Assembly (NCBI GenBank): GCA_030408505.1
Contig: JAUHQI010000004.1
Coordinates: 868,001-932,000, forward strand
Origin: Candidatus Sacchlamyda saccharinae
Lineage (GTDB): Bacteria > Chlamydiota > Chlamydiia > Chlamydiales > Rhabdochlamydiaceae
Length of the DNA: 64,000 bases
Direction: 5' to 3'
This document shows, one piece after another, positions 48,332 to 57,202 of the stretch. Made by a program: the position numbers and the translations under genes. Numbering within the stretch: position 1 is the first letter of the stretch; every line of letters begins with the position of its first letter. The notes under the pieces were generated by a model. The model saw only the letters and a program-made list of their open reading frames with translations. It had not been told where the DNA came from and did not search any database.

Positions 48332-50881
48332 TTAGAAAATGCGACACTTGTCGTGGTCGGTATATTGCTGACGCACACGAGCCAGTTCTTCGGGGTCAAC
48401 TGGACATGGGGTGAGATCCCAGACGAGGTTTGCGTAATTGTGGATCGATTCATCCGTGGAGAATCGATTCATGTGGGCTATGTTTTGGATAGCAAATTCG
48501 GCCCATTTGTGGGGGGCGAGGTAGAGCTCCTCCACTTTTTTTTGTGTTTCATAGTAGGCAGGCAAATCGTTCAAGACAAAATACCGGTCGAGAGGCTCTG
48601 CTCCATGAGGCTCTAGAAGAGACCGATAGAGCTCAGTAAAAGCCTGATGTTCTTCTTCGGTCTCAGCTAGAGAATGGTCTTTGAGGGCATCGATAGCACC
48701 TCGAATTTTGGGGTGGCTATTATAGATATCCCAAGGGTTGTAGCTTTTCTCTTGCTGCATTTTCAGTATCTCGTCTGCTTTTGCCCCAAAACCAAAGGGC
48801 CACCACTGGTCGGTGATCTCTTCGTGCATCTCGATATTGGCTCCATCTTCTGTGCCGATTGTAAGAGCGCCATTCATAGCCATTTTCATATTGCCTGTAC
48901 CAGAAGCTTCTTGACCCGCGCAGGAAATTTGCTCGGAGAGATCGGCTGCTGGTATGATCTTTTCGGCACGCGAGGCGTTATAATTTTCATAGTAGACAAC
49001 TCTTAAGCTTTCATCTGAGGCTGTTTTTCTAGAGAGTGCGCAAATAAGCTGAATGATGCATTTTGCAATTCTGTATCCAGGGGCAGCTTTCCCCCCGATC
49101 ACGATCATCCGCTTAACCTTTCTACTTTCTGGATTATCTTTTAGTTCGTGATAGAGCATGATCGCATGTAGCGCATTCATCAGCTGTCGCTTGTACTCGT
49201 GTATCCGTTTGATTTGCACATCAAAAAGAGCATCGTCGGCAAACGGCTTTAAGGGATCGATGATATTTCCGCTGCTATCGCGAATAGGGTTCTGCGTTGT
49301 AATGAATTCGCTAAAAGCCCGCTTATTGGCCCGCTTGATTTCCATGAACTCGTCTTGGGTGGCTCGGTCAGAAGCAAACTCTGCGAGTTTTTTAATTTCT
49401 TTGAGATTGGTGATCCATCCTTTACCGATCCGCTTGGTGAAGAATTCAGCTAATCTTGGATTGCAACCATTGATCCAACGTCTCTGTGTGACTCCGTTGG
49501 TCACGTTCACAAACTTTTCGGGATAGAGCTCATAAAAGTCTTTAAAAAGGTCTTTTTTTATAATCTCTGTGTGAAGCGCTGCCACCCCATTGACTCGGTG
49601 GGAGCCGTAGATGGAAAGGTTGGCCATTTTGACTTGCCCTGATTCGATGATCGACATCCGACGGAGGCGCTCTTCCTCACCTGGAAATTTGGTGCGTATA
49701 TCGCGACAAAAATCTTCGTTGAGCCTTTGGATGATCCGGTATTGTCTTGGAAGGAGCTCAGCCATCCGTACCTCGTTCCACTCTTCTAGGGCTTCACGCA
49801 AAACGGTGTGGTTGGTGTAGTTGATGCAAGTCCGCACAACGTCAAAGGCATCTCCCCACTTGAAATGGTAGTCGTGCAGGAGGACATGCATCAACTCGGC
49901 AATGGCCAGAGCGGGGTGGGTATCGTTGAGATGGATCCGAACTTTATCTGCAAAAAGCCCCATATCCCCTACATTTTTGTCGAAGTGACCCACAATGTCT
50001 CCAATTGAAGCCGCAGCAAGTAGGTATTCTTGTTTGAGGCGTATCCGTTTGCCCATCTCGTTGTTGTCGTTTGGGTAGAGGACATCGGTCAGTGTCGTAT
50101 TTTCTGCAGCTTGATCGAGTAGGCCAGCATTGTAGCGCTGCAACTGGAAGTTACGGGGAGATTCTTTGGTAGTCCAAAGCCGGAGTGAGAGGACAGAAAA
50201 ATCATTGGTTTCCCGATACCCCACAATAGGCAAGTCATAGGAGAGAGCGCGTACTTCTTCATAGTTTTGTAGATCGTAGGTTTCAACCCCTTTTTGATTT
50301 TTTACTGGGATCCCTACCCCGCCATATTTTACCGAAACGGCGTGGACGTCTCTACGAAACTCCCAAGGGTATTCATTGAGAAGCCAGTTTTCTGGGCGCT
50401 CAACTTGAAGCCCTCCCCAAACCTCCTGCTCGAAAATCCCATACTGGTAGCGGAGTCCATAACCAATGGCAGGGTATTGTTGCGTTGCCAAAGAATCCAT
50501 AAGGCATGAAGCGAGGCGCCCTAGTCCCCCATTGCCGAGCGCTGGGTCATGCTCGATCGATAGAATTTTCCGATAGTCGCGCTCGAGCTTTTTCATCACA
50601 ATCTGAACGAGCTCACCCGCGCGAATATTGGAAATATTATTCGTCAGCATCCTACCTGGTAGGTATTCCATACAAATGTAGTAAGCCGTACGAGGCTGGT
50701 TCTTATTCATCGTATGGATCGAGGCGGTCCAGTTGATCATGATCTCTTCACGGAGCGTAAGAGAAAAGGCGCGAAATACCTCTTCATCGGTCGCCTCATC
50801 AAGAGTAACACCCATCGTCGTGATGAGGTAGTGCTTGACTTTATGAACTAAAAGGTCTGCTTGTATATCTGAATTTGGCAT
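48332..50881 (-). CDS. glgP: Glycogen phosphorylase
   Basis: This 849-residue enzyme releases glucose-1-phosphate from glycogen. Recognised segments are YYICMEYLPGRMLTNNISN, DPALGNGGLGRLASCLMDSL, LNDTHPALAIAELMHVL, FDVQIKRIHEYKRQLMN and the PLP-binding lysine in EASGTGNMKMAMNGALTIGT. Length is typical of bacterial GlgP. Glycogen storage and use is characteristic of chlamydiae. It is divergent from sthA with only 43 bp between the starts, and is not in an operon with other glycogen genes here. Confidence 0.96.
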   Translation of the reverse strand: MPNSDIQADLLVHKVKHYLITTMGVTLDEATDEEVFRAFSLTLREEIMINWTASIHTMNKNQPRTAYYICMEYLPGRMLTNNISNIRAGELVQIVMKKLERDYRKILSIEHDPALGNGGLGRLASCLMDSLATQQYPAIGYGLRYQYGIFEQEVWGGLQVERPENWLLNEYPWEFRRDVHAVSVKYGGVGIPVKNQKGVETYDLQNYEEVRALSYDLPIVGYRETNDFSVLSLRLWTTKESPRNFQLQRYNAGLLDQAAENTTLTDVLYPNDNNEMGKRIRLKQEYLLAAASIGDIVGHFDKNVGDMGLFADKVRIHLNDTHPALAIAELMHVLLHDYHFKWGDAFDVVRTCINYTNHTVLREALEEWNEVRMAELLPRQYRIIQRLNEDFCRDIRTKFPGEEERLRRMSIIESGQVKMANLSIYGSHRVNGVAALHTEIIKKDLFKDFYELYPEKFVNVTNGVTQRRWINGCNPRLAEFFTKRIGKGWITNLKEIKKLAEFASDRATQDEFMEIKRANKRAFSEFITTQNPIRDSSGNIIDPLKPFADDALFDVQIKRIHEYKRQLMNALHAIMLYHELKDNPESRKVKRMIVIGGKAAPGYRIAKCIIQLICALSRKTASDESLRVVYYENYNASRAEKIIPAADLSEQISCAGQEASGTGNMKMAMNGALTIGTEDGANIEMHEEITDQWWPFGFGAKADEILKMQQEKSYNPWDIYNSHPKIRGAIDALKDHSLAETEEEHQAFTELYRSLLEPHGAEPLDRYFVLNDLPAYYETQKKVEELYLAPHKWAEFAIQNIAHMNRFSTDESIHNYANLVWDLTPCPVDPEELARVRQQYTDHDKCRIF

Positions 50882-50924
50882 TTTTTTCTTTCACAGGTTT
50901 CTAAATTCGTATATAGCAAGAAGT

Positions 50925-52334
50925 ATGAAAAGTTACGATCTTATTGTTATTGGCACGGGACCAGCAGGAGAAAAAGCCGCTGTAAAAGCCGCCTATTTTG
51001 GTCACCGGGTAGCCATCATCGAAAAGTCTGAGAAGTTTGGCGGCGCCATGGTGGTCACCGGCACGCTCCCCTCCAAAACGCTAAAAGAAACTTCTCTGTT
51101 TTTTTCTGGAAAGTACGAGAAGGGACTCTACGGCGTCGATCGCGACCTTAGCCATGAAGCGACGATCGAAGATTTTATGTACCGGAAAAATTTTGTCTCC
51201 AAAACAGAGGGTGAGGCAATCGAAACCAACTTGCACCGCCATGAAGTAGAGGTTTTTCAAGGGCTTGCCTCTTTCGAAGACCCACATACCATCAAGATTA
51301 CAGGGACTAAGGGCGAAGAGAAAATCCGCGGAGAATACATCATCATCGCAACAGGTTCATATCCTTTCCAACCTGAAGGGATCCCCTTTGATGGCAAGCG
51401 GATCCACGATTCGGACACCATTTTAGATATCACCCGATACCCTAAGTCGCTCTGCGTTGTCGGCGCTGGAGTGATCGGCTGTGAATACAGCACCATTTTT
51501 TCTACCCTGGGCACAAAAGTGCACCTGGTCAATAACCGAGATAAGATACTCCCCTTCCTCGACCAAGAAGTGGCCAGTGCCCTTGTCCAAAGCATGCGCG
51601 ATGGAGGTGTTTCGATCCTTTTCAATACGAGCATCAAAAACATAGACGTGCCCAAAACCGACGAAGAAATGATCAAAGTGACCCTTGAAAACGACGAGTC
51701 TTTTGAAGTAGATATGTTCCTCTTTGCGGCAGGCAGAAGCGGCCAGACCAAAGAGCTTGCTTGCGGTAAAGCCGGCATTGAAACTGGCAAGCGAGAAACC
51801 ATCGTCGTGGATGACACCTATAAAACAAATGTCGATCACATCTACGCCGTTGGTGATGTGATCGGCTTCCCGGCCTTAGCCAGCACAAGTGCTGACCAAG
51901 GACGGGTGGCTGTGGCCCATATATTCAAGACCATGGATCTCGACCACCTCCCCACCTACTTCCCCTACGGAATCTACACGGTACCCGAAGTGTCTATGGT
52001 GGGTATGAGCGAAGATGAAGCGAAAGAGAAAGGTGTCAACTACTGCACAGGCATCGCCCGCTACCCAGATATGGCACGAGGGAAAATCATGGGAGCGAAA
52101 GCCGGTTTTATGAAACTGGTCTTTGACCATGATTCGCTAGAAATTCTCGGTGTTCACGTCATTGGCCACATTGCCACAGAGATCATCCACTTTGGCCTCT
52201 TCCTCGTCGAAGAGAAAAAGACACTGCACGATGTGATCGCCACCGTCTTCAACTTTCCCACCCTGCACGACCTCTATAAGTATGCTGCCTACGACGGCCT
52301 AAGCACCATCGCAGGACATAGAGTCAAGCCTTGA
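50925..52334 (+). CDS. sthA: Soluble pyridine nucleotide transhydrogenase-like flavoprotein
   Basis: A 469-residue FAD-dependent oxidoreductase of the disulfide-reductase fold: FAD site VIGTGPAGEKAAVKAA, NAD(P) site CVVGAGVIGCEYSTIF, second FAD motif HIYAVGDVIGFPAL and C-terminal dimer domain (VHVIGHIATEIIHFGL). The CxxxxC redox pair of lipoamide dehydrogenase is absent (GGAMVVTGTLPSK), which excludes that function and fits SthA, which exchanges hydride between NADPH and NAD+. E. coli SthA keeps one Cys there; this protein has none. Its end overlaps the opposite gene by 11 bp. Confidence 0.85.
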   Translation: MKSYDLIVIGTGPAGEKAAVKAAYFGHRVAIIEKSEKFGGAMVVTGTLPSKTLKETSLFFSGKYEKGLYGVDRDLSHEATIEDFMYRKNFVSKTEGEAIETNLHRHEVEVFQGLASFEDPHTIKITGTKGEEKIRGEYIIIATGSYPFQPEGIPFDGKRIHDSDTILDITRYPKSLCVVGAGVIGCEYSTIFSTLGTKVHLVNNRDKILPFLDQEVASALVQSMRDGGVSILFNTSIKNIDVPKTDEEMIKVTLENDESFEVDMFLFAAGRSGQTKELACGKAGIETGKRETIVVDDTYKTNVDHIYAVGDVIGFPALASTSADQGRVAVAHIFKTMDLDHLPTYFPYGIYTVPEVSMVGMSEDEAKEKGVNYCTGIARYPDMARGKIMGAKAGFMKLVFDHDSLEILGVHVIGHIATEIIHFGLFLVEEKKTLHDVIATVFNFPTLHDLYKYAAYDGLSTIAGHRVKP

Positions 52335-53541
52335 TTGCACGTCTTTTTTTAAATACACAGAGCGCGTAAATCAAGAAGAAAATCCCCGCAATATTTGTGA
52401 AAGCATTTTTGATTGGGTGGAGAATGACTCTCCGAACAAAGCCGGGATTGGACTCCATCTTTCTCCTAGCAAGTGGTGTCGCCTCCACGCGAAAAAATAA
52501 GCACACATCTTCCCAAATCTGTTTGCAGATACTCTTCACCAGCAGCATCGGCATGAGGGCCGATTTCGCTAAAAGGTTGAGTACTTGCGCTGTTGCCTTA
52601 AAAACCGGGGAGACAACTGTTTGTTTAAGGAGTTTTATTGAGGTGGAGATAATCCGAACTACTGGCTTGAATACATATTGTGACATACACCTAAGCGGAA
52701 TTTCTACGAAATACTTGTGTGCAAAGGCCATCACTGCATGGGCTGCTGAGGCAACAGGCAAAATCAACTCCTCATAGGTCCAGCGAATCGCTTCTACAAC
52801 TGGGGTTACTATGCAAGTGCTCACAACTTTTACCACCTTTGCTACAACAGGCAAAATGCATTCTTTCATGACAAATCGCAAAAGGTTCACAGCCGGAATT
52901 ATTAAGTTTTTTAAGGCAATGGCTCCCATTTTTTTCACCAGCTTTGTAACAGGAGAAATTACAAATCGATCGAGCACTCTGATTATCTCTACAGAGCGAT
53001 TACAGGCCCAAATAACCAACCTTTCGGTTACCTCCACAATAGGAACAAGGATCTTTTTACACGCAAGGATCGCCACTTTTTCAATCTTAGGAGCTAGATA
53101 AGTCAAAGGCTTCCAGAGAAACGTTTTCATAACTGGCAAAAGGAGGTGAACAAATACAGCTTTTGCTAACTTGCCGACTCGAGATAACACACATTCCGCT
53201 CCTTTAAGGACCGGGGCAACGACGAATCTGTCTACTACCCTGGCTACTTTGGGGATTGCTTTGCAAATAGCCCACTTGGGGAATTCATAGGTGGCAATGT
53301 AGGCTGGCACAAGCACTGTATAGGCGGTGTATTTTCCCGTTAGGAAGAGTCCCCTACCACCAGCCTCCATACCACCACCAATTTTACGAAGAGCCACTGC
53401 AGTTGTTGAGCAATCACCACCAACTGCGTTCTTGATTTCTACTCCAGCTTTTTCTAATACATGCCCTACCCCTGCACAAGCAAAACCAATTCCTACTATT
53501 CCAACAGCAATTTTTGCAGCTTCATACGGATCAATACTCAT
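52324..53541 (-). CDS. Unknown protein with about 15-residue hydrophobic amphipathic repeats
   Basis: This 405-residue protein starts MSIDPYEAAKIAVGIVGIGF (SD GAGG; an extension of 12 residues was rejected). An N-terminal hydrophobic segment is followed by about 300 residues of semi-regular repeats of the form (I/L/V)-x-P-(V/I)-hydrophobic/basic, for example LVPIVEVTE, VISPVTKLV, ILPVVAKVV, IVTPVVEAI, LILPVASAA, VVSPVFKAT, about 15-19 residues apart. A final TM segment (NIAGIFFLIYALCVFKKRRA) anchors it. Amphipathic repeats with Lys suggest membrane-surface association. I know no matching family. Confidence 0.55.
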   Translation of the reverse strand: MSIDPYEAAKIAVGIVGIGFACAGVGHVLEKAGVEIKNAVGGDCSTTAVALRKIGGGMEAGGRGLFLTGKYTAYTVLVPAYIATYEFPKWAICKAIPKVARVVDRFVVAPVLKGAECVLSRVGKLAKAVFVHLLLPVMKTFLWKPLTYLAPKIEKVAILACKKILVPIVEVTERLVIWACNRSVEIIRVLDRFVISPVTKLVKKMGAIALKNLIIPAVNLLRFVMKECILPVVAKVVKVVSTCIVTPVVEAIRWTYEELILPVASAAHAVMAFAHKYFVEIPLRCMSQYVFKPVVRIISTSIKLLKQTVVSPVFKATAQVLNLLAKSALMPMLLVKSICKQIWEDVCLFFRVEATPLARRKMESNPGFVRRVILHPIKNAFTNIAGIFFLIYALCVFKKRRAIKA

Positions 53542-53634
53542 AGATACCTCTTTTTGATGAACGGCGTTCATTTTCACTAACTAGCAAAATTTTTACAAGA
53601 AAATATTGCCTCTTCCTTCTATACTCGTGACAAT

Positions 53635-54726
53635 ATGACTTGGAAGAACCGACTCATCAAAGCCATTTTGTGGGTTTTTAATCCGGAAGCCACAAGGCCC
53701 AAGCACGCTAAAGACCCAAACCGTTTCCTTATTGTTTCTACAACCGGACTTGGAGATACTTTGTGGAGCACACCGGCTATTCGCGCTTTGCGCCAATCGT
53801 ATCCCGATGCAGAGCTCAGCATGCTTACTTCAGCAGTAGGCGCAGCGGCGTTAGAGCATAACAAGCATATTGATGAGCTTTTTGTACTGAGCAGCACCCC
53901 GTTTTTTTCATTGATCCGTTTTTTTTCTACTCTGCGCAGACGCAAGTTTGATGCCATTTTAGTGTTTCACACTTCGCAGCGGATGATCCTCCCCTTCTGC
54001 GCTCTACTAGAGGCCCCTCAAATCATTGCAACAGCTGGGATCAATAAAGATCTAGATTTCCTCCTCACAAAAGCTCTGCCCCAAAAGTATCAGCATGAAA
54101 TCGACAGAAGGCTCGCTATTGTGAAAGAGGTCGGCGCCCATGTGAGCGACTACTCTCTCGAGATGCCTTTTCGCAAAGAAGAAGAAGAGTATGTCGAGCA
54201 ATTTTTAGATGGCCACGGCATCCCAGCCCATATTCCCTTAGTTGGGATCCATCCCGGGGCAAAAGATGCATTCAAACAGTGGCCAAAAGAGCACTTCATT
54301 GAGGTGGGCAAAAGGCTAACCCAACACCTAGGCTGCCAGATCTTGGTCACAGGAGACAGATCTGAGGCCCTACTCGCTTTTGAAATTGCCTCAAAGATAC
54401 CAGGGGCCATCCCAATTGCCGGGGAATTAGGACTGTCTGCCTTTGCTGCGCTTCTGCACAAAATGATGGTGTTTATCACCAATGACACAGGACCAATGCA
54501 TATGGCCTTTGCAGTTGAGGTCCCAACTGTTGCCATTTTTGGCCCTACAGACCCCAACCTCTGCGGCCCTTTTCATGCCAAAGGGGCGAAAATTTTAAGC
54601 GCAAAAAAAACTTGCAGACCTTGTTTGAAAAAACAGTGCGTCGAGCCCTTTTGCCTCTATGCCATTGGACCAAACAATGTTTACGATGCGGCCCTAGCCA
54701 GCTTACCTCTCACGGAGACTCTATGA
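53635..54726 (+). CDS. Glycosyltransferase family 9 (heptosyltransferase-like)
   Basis: A 363-residue GT-B enzyme. GT9 features: LIVSTTGLGDTLWSTPAIRA at the N-terminus, VGIHPGAKDAFKQWPKEHFI in the middle and the donor-site FITNDTGPMHMAFAVEVPTV followed by AIFGPTDP. Family members add heptose or related sugars to LPS inner core. Here it starts a three-gene operon (4- and 8-bp overlaps) with a phosphoribosyltransferase-like protein and a GT2 enzyme, so it likely works on a surface glycan. Sugar specificity is not decidable. Confidence 0.88.
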   Translation: MTWKNRLIKAILWVFNPEATRPKHAKDPNRFLIVSTTGLGDTLWSTPAIRALRQSYPDAELSMLTSAVGAAALEHNKHIDELFVLSSTPFFSLIRFFSTLRRRKFDAILVFHTSQRMILPFCALLEAPQIIATAGINKDLDFLLTKALPQKYQHEIDRRLAIVKEVGAHVSDYSLEMPFRKEEEEYVEQFLDGHGIPAHIPLVGIHPGAKDAFKQWPKEHFIEVGKRLTQHLGCQILVTGDRSEALLAFEIASKIPGAIPIAGELGLSAFAALLHKMMVFITNDTGPMHMAFAVEVPTVAIFGPTDPNLCGPFHAKGAKILSAKKTCRPCLKKQCVEPFCLYAIGPNNVYDAALASLPLTETL

Positions 54727-55286
54727 AAACACTTGTACTGCAATTGTATGCAATTGGAGCGATTAAGTTTGGAAGCTTTGAAATAAAGAAGGACTTTCTC
54801 TCCCCTTTTCAAGTCGATTTGAGAGGAGTGATTTCCCATCCCAAAGTGGCAAAAGAGCTGTGCAATGCCTTTTGGGAAAAAGCGATGCATCTATCGTTTG
54901 ATTTGATAGCAGGAGTCCCCCTCACTGCAAACTGCGTAGCCACCTACTTAGCCTGGGAGCAAGAAATCCCATTGGTAGGCGTGCACCAAAATCGCGTTGA
55001 AGGCGTATATAAAACGGGTCAGAAATGCCTACTTCTTCAGGATAAGGGAATCTCTGGAGCCCGCACCCTTGATACAGTAGATCTGCTTGAGGAAGAAGGC
55101 ATTGAGGTACGCGATATACTAACCTTTTTAGATCTTGGTCTTGGCGCTAAGAAAAAGATCAAATCTCGAGGCTATGTATCCCACTCGATCCTCACCATGC
55201 CTGAGGTACTTCAGGTTTTATTTGATGCCAACAAACTCGCTGGCGACAACTTTAAACTCGCAAGTGATTTTCTAGAAAATGTCTAA
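54723..55286 (+). CDS. Degenerate orotate phosphoribosyltransferase-like protein
   Basis: This 187-residue protein starts MKTLVLQLYAIGAIKFGSFE at the ATGA overlap with the GT9 gene; the longer in-frame ORF was rejected. The fold follows OPRT/UMPS: FQVDLRGVISHPKVAKELCN, DLIAGVPLTANCVATYLAW and the PRPP loop position CLLLQDKGISGARTLDTVDL. That loop lacks the usual (V/I)-(D/E)-D-x-x-T-(T/S)-G, and the catalytic RKxxKxxG loop is collapsed to VHQNRVEG. It may bind a nucleotide without catalysis or use another substrate. Its operon partners are glycosyltransferases rather than pyrimidine genes. Confidence 0.7.
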   Translation: MKTLVLQLYAIGAIKFGSFEIKKDFLSPFQVDLRGVISHPKVAKELCNAFWEKAMHLSFDLIAGVPLTANCVATYLAWEQEIPLVGVHQNRVEGVYKTGQKCLLLQDKGISGARTLDTVDLLEEEGIEVRDILTFLDLGLGAKKKIKSRGYVSHSILTMPEVLQVLFDANKLAGDNFKLASDFLENV

Positions 55287-56226
55287 GGTTGGAGTCATAG
55301 TCCTCAATTGGAATGGCAGGGAAGACACAAGTCAGTGTCTTTTGTCTTTGCAGGAGCTCACCTCCCCAGTTGAAGTATACCTTGTCGACAATGGATCAAC
55401 CGATGGTTCTTTGGAGCTGTTCAAGAAAGATTTTCCTCATTTTCGGCTAATTGAAAACGGATTTAATCTCGGGTATGCCGGCGGCAACAATGTGGGGATT
55501 GAACTGGCTTTGAAAGAGGGTTGTGAATTCATCTTCATTCTCAATAATGACACAGTAGTAGATGTTGGGATAATTGAGGCTTTTTTAGAGAGCTTTAAAC
55601 GAGAATCCGTTGGCATTTTGGGAGCCCGGATCTACCGCATGGATGACCCCAAGAGACTCGATCATATCGGCGGGCTTTGGAACGGTCGAAAAATGGATTT
55701 TGACTATGTGGGCTATAAGGCCAAAGACGAAGACATCCCCGGCGAGCTTGACTATGTGTGCGGCGCTGCTATCATGGTTCGACGAGAGGTTTTTGAAAAA
55801 GTAGGTCTTTTCGACCCTAGATTCTTCCTTTTTTGGGAGGAAGCTGATTTTTGCATGCGGGCTAGGAAGGCGGGTTTTTTAGTTGAGCACTGCAGATCTG
55901 CCAAAGTTTGGCACAAGATCTCGGCTTCCTTTACAGGAGGCAAACCCCATGCCGCCTATTTTTTATGGCGTAATCGCCTTCTTTGGATTGAGCGCAATTT
56001 TTCTGGCCGGAAGAAATTTATTTATTTTGCCCGCTTACTGGGCGGAAAATACCCCGTCTTCTTTTTTTCTAAACAACTCAGGCGCCTGCAGGCTCTTTTC
56101 CAAAAAGATCCAACCCGCAATCGAGAACGAATTATTCGCCTTAATGCAGCAATAGTTGGCATGCAAGATTATCTTACAAAGCGCTTTTATTCTGGCCGTT
56201 CAAAAAAATTCATGAATTGCGATTAA
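55279..56226 (+). CDS. Glycosyltransferase family 2 (rhamnosyltransferase-like)
   Basis: A 315-residue GT-A enzyme starting MSKVGVIVLNWNGREDTSQC. The nucleotide-sugar site includes VDNGSTDGSLELF and the metal-binding region FIFILNNDTVVD (DxD-like NND); FLFWEEADFCMRARKAGF is the acceptor-side acidic motif common in rhamnosyltransferase-type GT2 proteins. It overlaps the preceding gene by 8 bp. It lacks TM segments, so it acts at the cytoplasmic face. Product unknown: LPS or another surface polysaccharide. Confidence 0.88.
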   Translation: MSKVGVIVLNWNGREDTSQCLLSLQELTSPVEVYLVDNGSTDGSLELFKKDFPHFRLIENGFNLGYAGGNNVGIELALKEGCEFIFILNNDTVVDVGIIEAFLESFKRESVGILGARIYRMDDPKRLDHIGGLWNGRKMDFDYVGYKAKDEDIPGELDYVCGAAIMVRREVFEKVGLFDPRFFLFWEEADFCMRARKAGFLVEHCRSAKVWHKISASFTGGKPHAAYFLWRNRLLWIERNFSGRKKFIYFARLLGGKYPVFFFSKQLRRLQALFQKDPTRNRERIIRLNAAIVGMQDYLTKRFYSGRSKKFMNCD

Positions 56227-56287
56227 TTCTGCTCTCTTGCATTCTTGAGATGTGGGCGCCGCTGATGGGCCATGTAAGGATCAAGAG

Positions 56288-57202
56288 ATGAAATCTATTT
56301 GGAAGTGTTTCCTTTTTCTTTCGCTAGTTTTTCTAGTCGGCTGTGAAAAGCAAATGACGATTGTAAATGATGTCCCAGAACGGGAAGCGAATGAAATCAT
56401 CGTATTTCTTTCCAGCAAGGGGATCGAAGCAGTCAAGGTACAATCTACCACTTCAGGAGCACCAGGAGCCGAAGCAGAAGGGGTGAAGTGGAACATCGCC
56501 GTTGAGGAAAAACAAGAAGTAGAAGCGATGGCAATCCTGACTCGCAATGGCCTACCTCGGAAAAAAGCAGTGAATCTCCTCGAAATTTTTGCAAAATCAG
56601 GACTCATCTCCTCAGACAAAGAGGAAAACATCCGCTACCAGGCAGGACTTGCGGCACAAATTGCGGGTACGATCCGAAAAATTGATGGCGTTGTGGATGC
56701 CAACGTTGAACTCTCAATTCCCCAAGAAACAGGTATCACTGTTCCTGGAGGAGAAGCTCAGGAAAAAAAGAGGATCACCGCGGCTGTGTTTGTCAAGCAC
56801 AACGGAATTTTAGATGATCCAAATAGCCACCTCGTCACAAAAATTAAACGTCTGTTAGCTGGCAGCGTTGCAGGCCTTGACATCAACGATGTAACTGTGA
56901 TTTCAGACCGCTCCCGCTTTGCAGATATTTCACTGGACGAATCGTCAGAAGAAATCACCCCCAGAGCTAAAGAGTATGTGAGCATTTGGTCGATTGTCAT
57001 GAGTAAAGGCTCTGCATCCCGATTTCGCGCTCTCTTCTTTGTTCTAGTCTTTGTAATGATTGCCTTTGCAATGATCTGTGGATGGATGTTCTGGAAGTTT
57101 TACCCTCAACTTCGCAAACATGGACTAAAAAAACTCTTTAGCCCCGTCCCTTTCAAAAAAACAGAAGAAAAGGAAGAACAGCCACCCTCTGAGGCTCCAT
57201 GA
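56288..57202 (+). CDS. sctJ: T3SS inner-membrane ring lipoprotein SctJ
   Basis: This 304-residue protein has a lipobox (LVFLVGC), then the YscJ/FliF core: ANEIIVFLSSKGIEAVKVQS, AILTRNGLPRKKAVNLLEIF, YQAGLAAQIAGTIRKIDGVV and ADVNVELSIPQ-like VDANVELSIPQET, followed by a ring-building domain and one TM segment (FFVLVFVMIAFAMICGWMFW). It forms part of the basal-body MS-ring of the injectisome. First gene of the sctJ-(K)-L-R-S-T operon, which is the chlamydial order (CT559-CT564, memory). AAGGA lies 12 nt before the ATG. Confidence 0.95.
   Translation: MKSIWKCFLFLSLVFLVGCEKQMTIVNDVPEREANEIIVFLSSKGIEAVKVQSTTSGAPGAEAEGVKWNIAVEEKQEVEAMAILTRNGLPRKKAVNLLEIFAKSGLISSDKEENIRYQAGLAAQIAGTIRKIDGVVDANVELSIPQETGITVPGGEAQEKKRITAAVFVKHNGILDDPNSHLVTKIKRLLAGSVAGLDINDVTVISDRSRFADISLDESSEEITPRAKEYVSIWSIVMSKGSASRFRALFFVLVFVMIAFAMICGWMFWKFYPQLRKHGLKKLFSPVPFKKTEEKEEQPPSEAP

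Noticed and set aside
53592-53625. Leaderless promoter for the GT9 gene
   Set aside because: TATACT ends 9 nt before the ATG as in the leaderless group, but the only -35-like box is 22 bp away, so it was not counted.
56227-56287. Promoter between the GT2 gene and sctJ
   Set aside because: TTGCAT is present but no -10 at an acceptable distance, so a separate T3SS promoter cannot be claimed from sequence.
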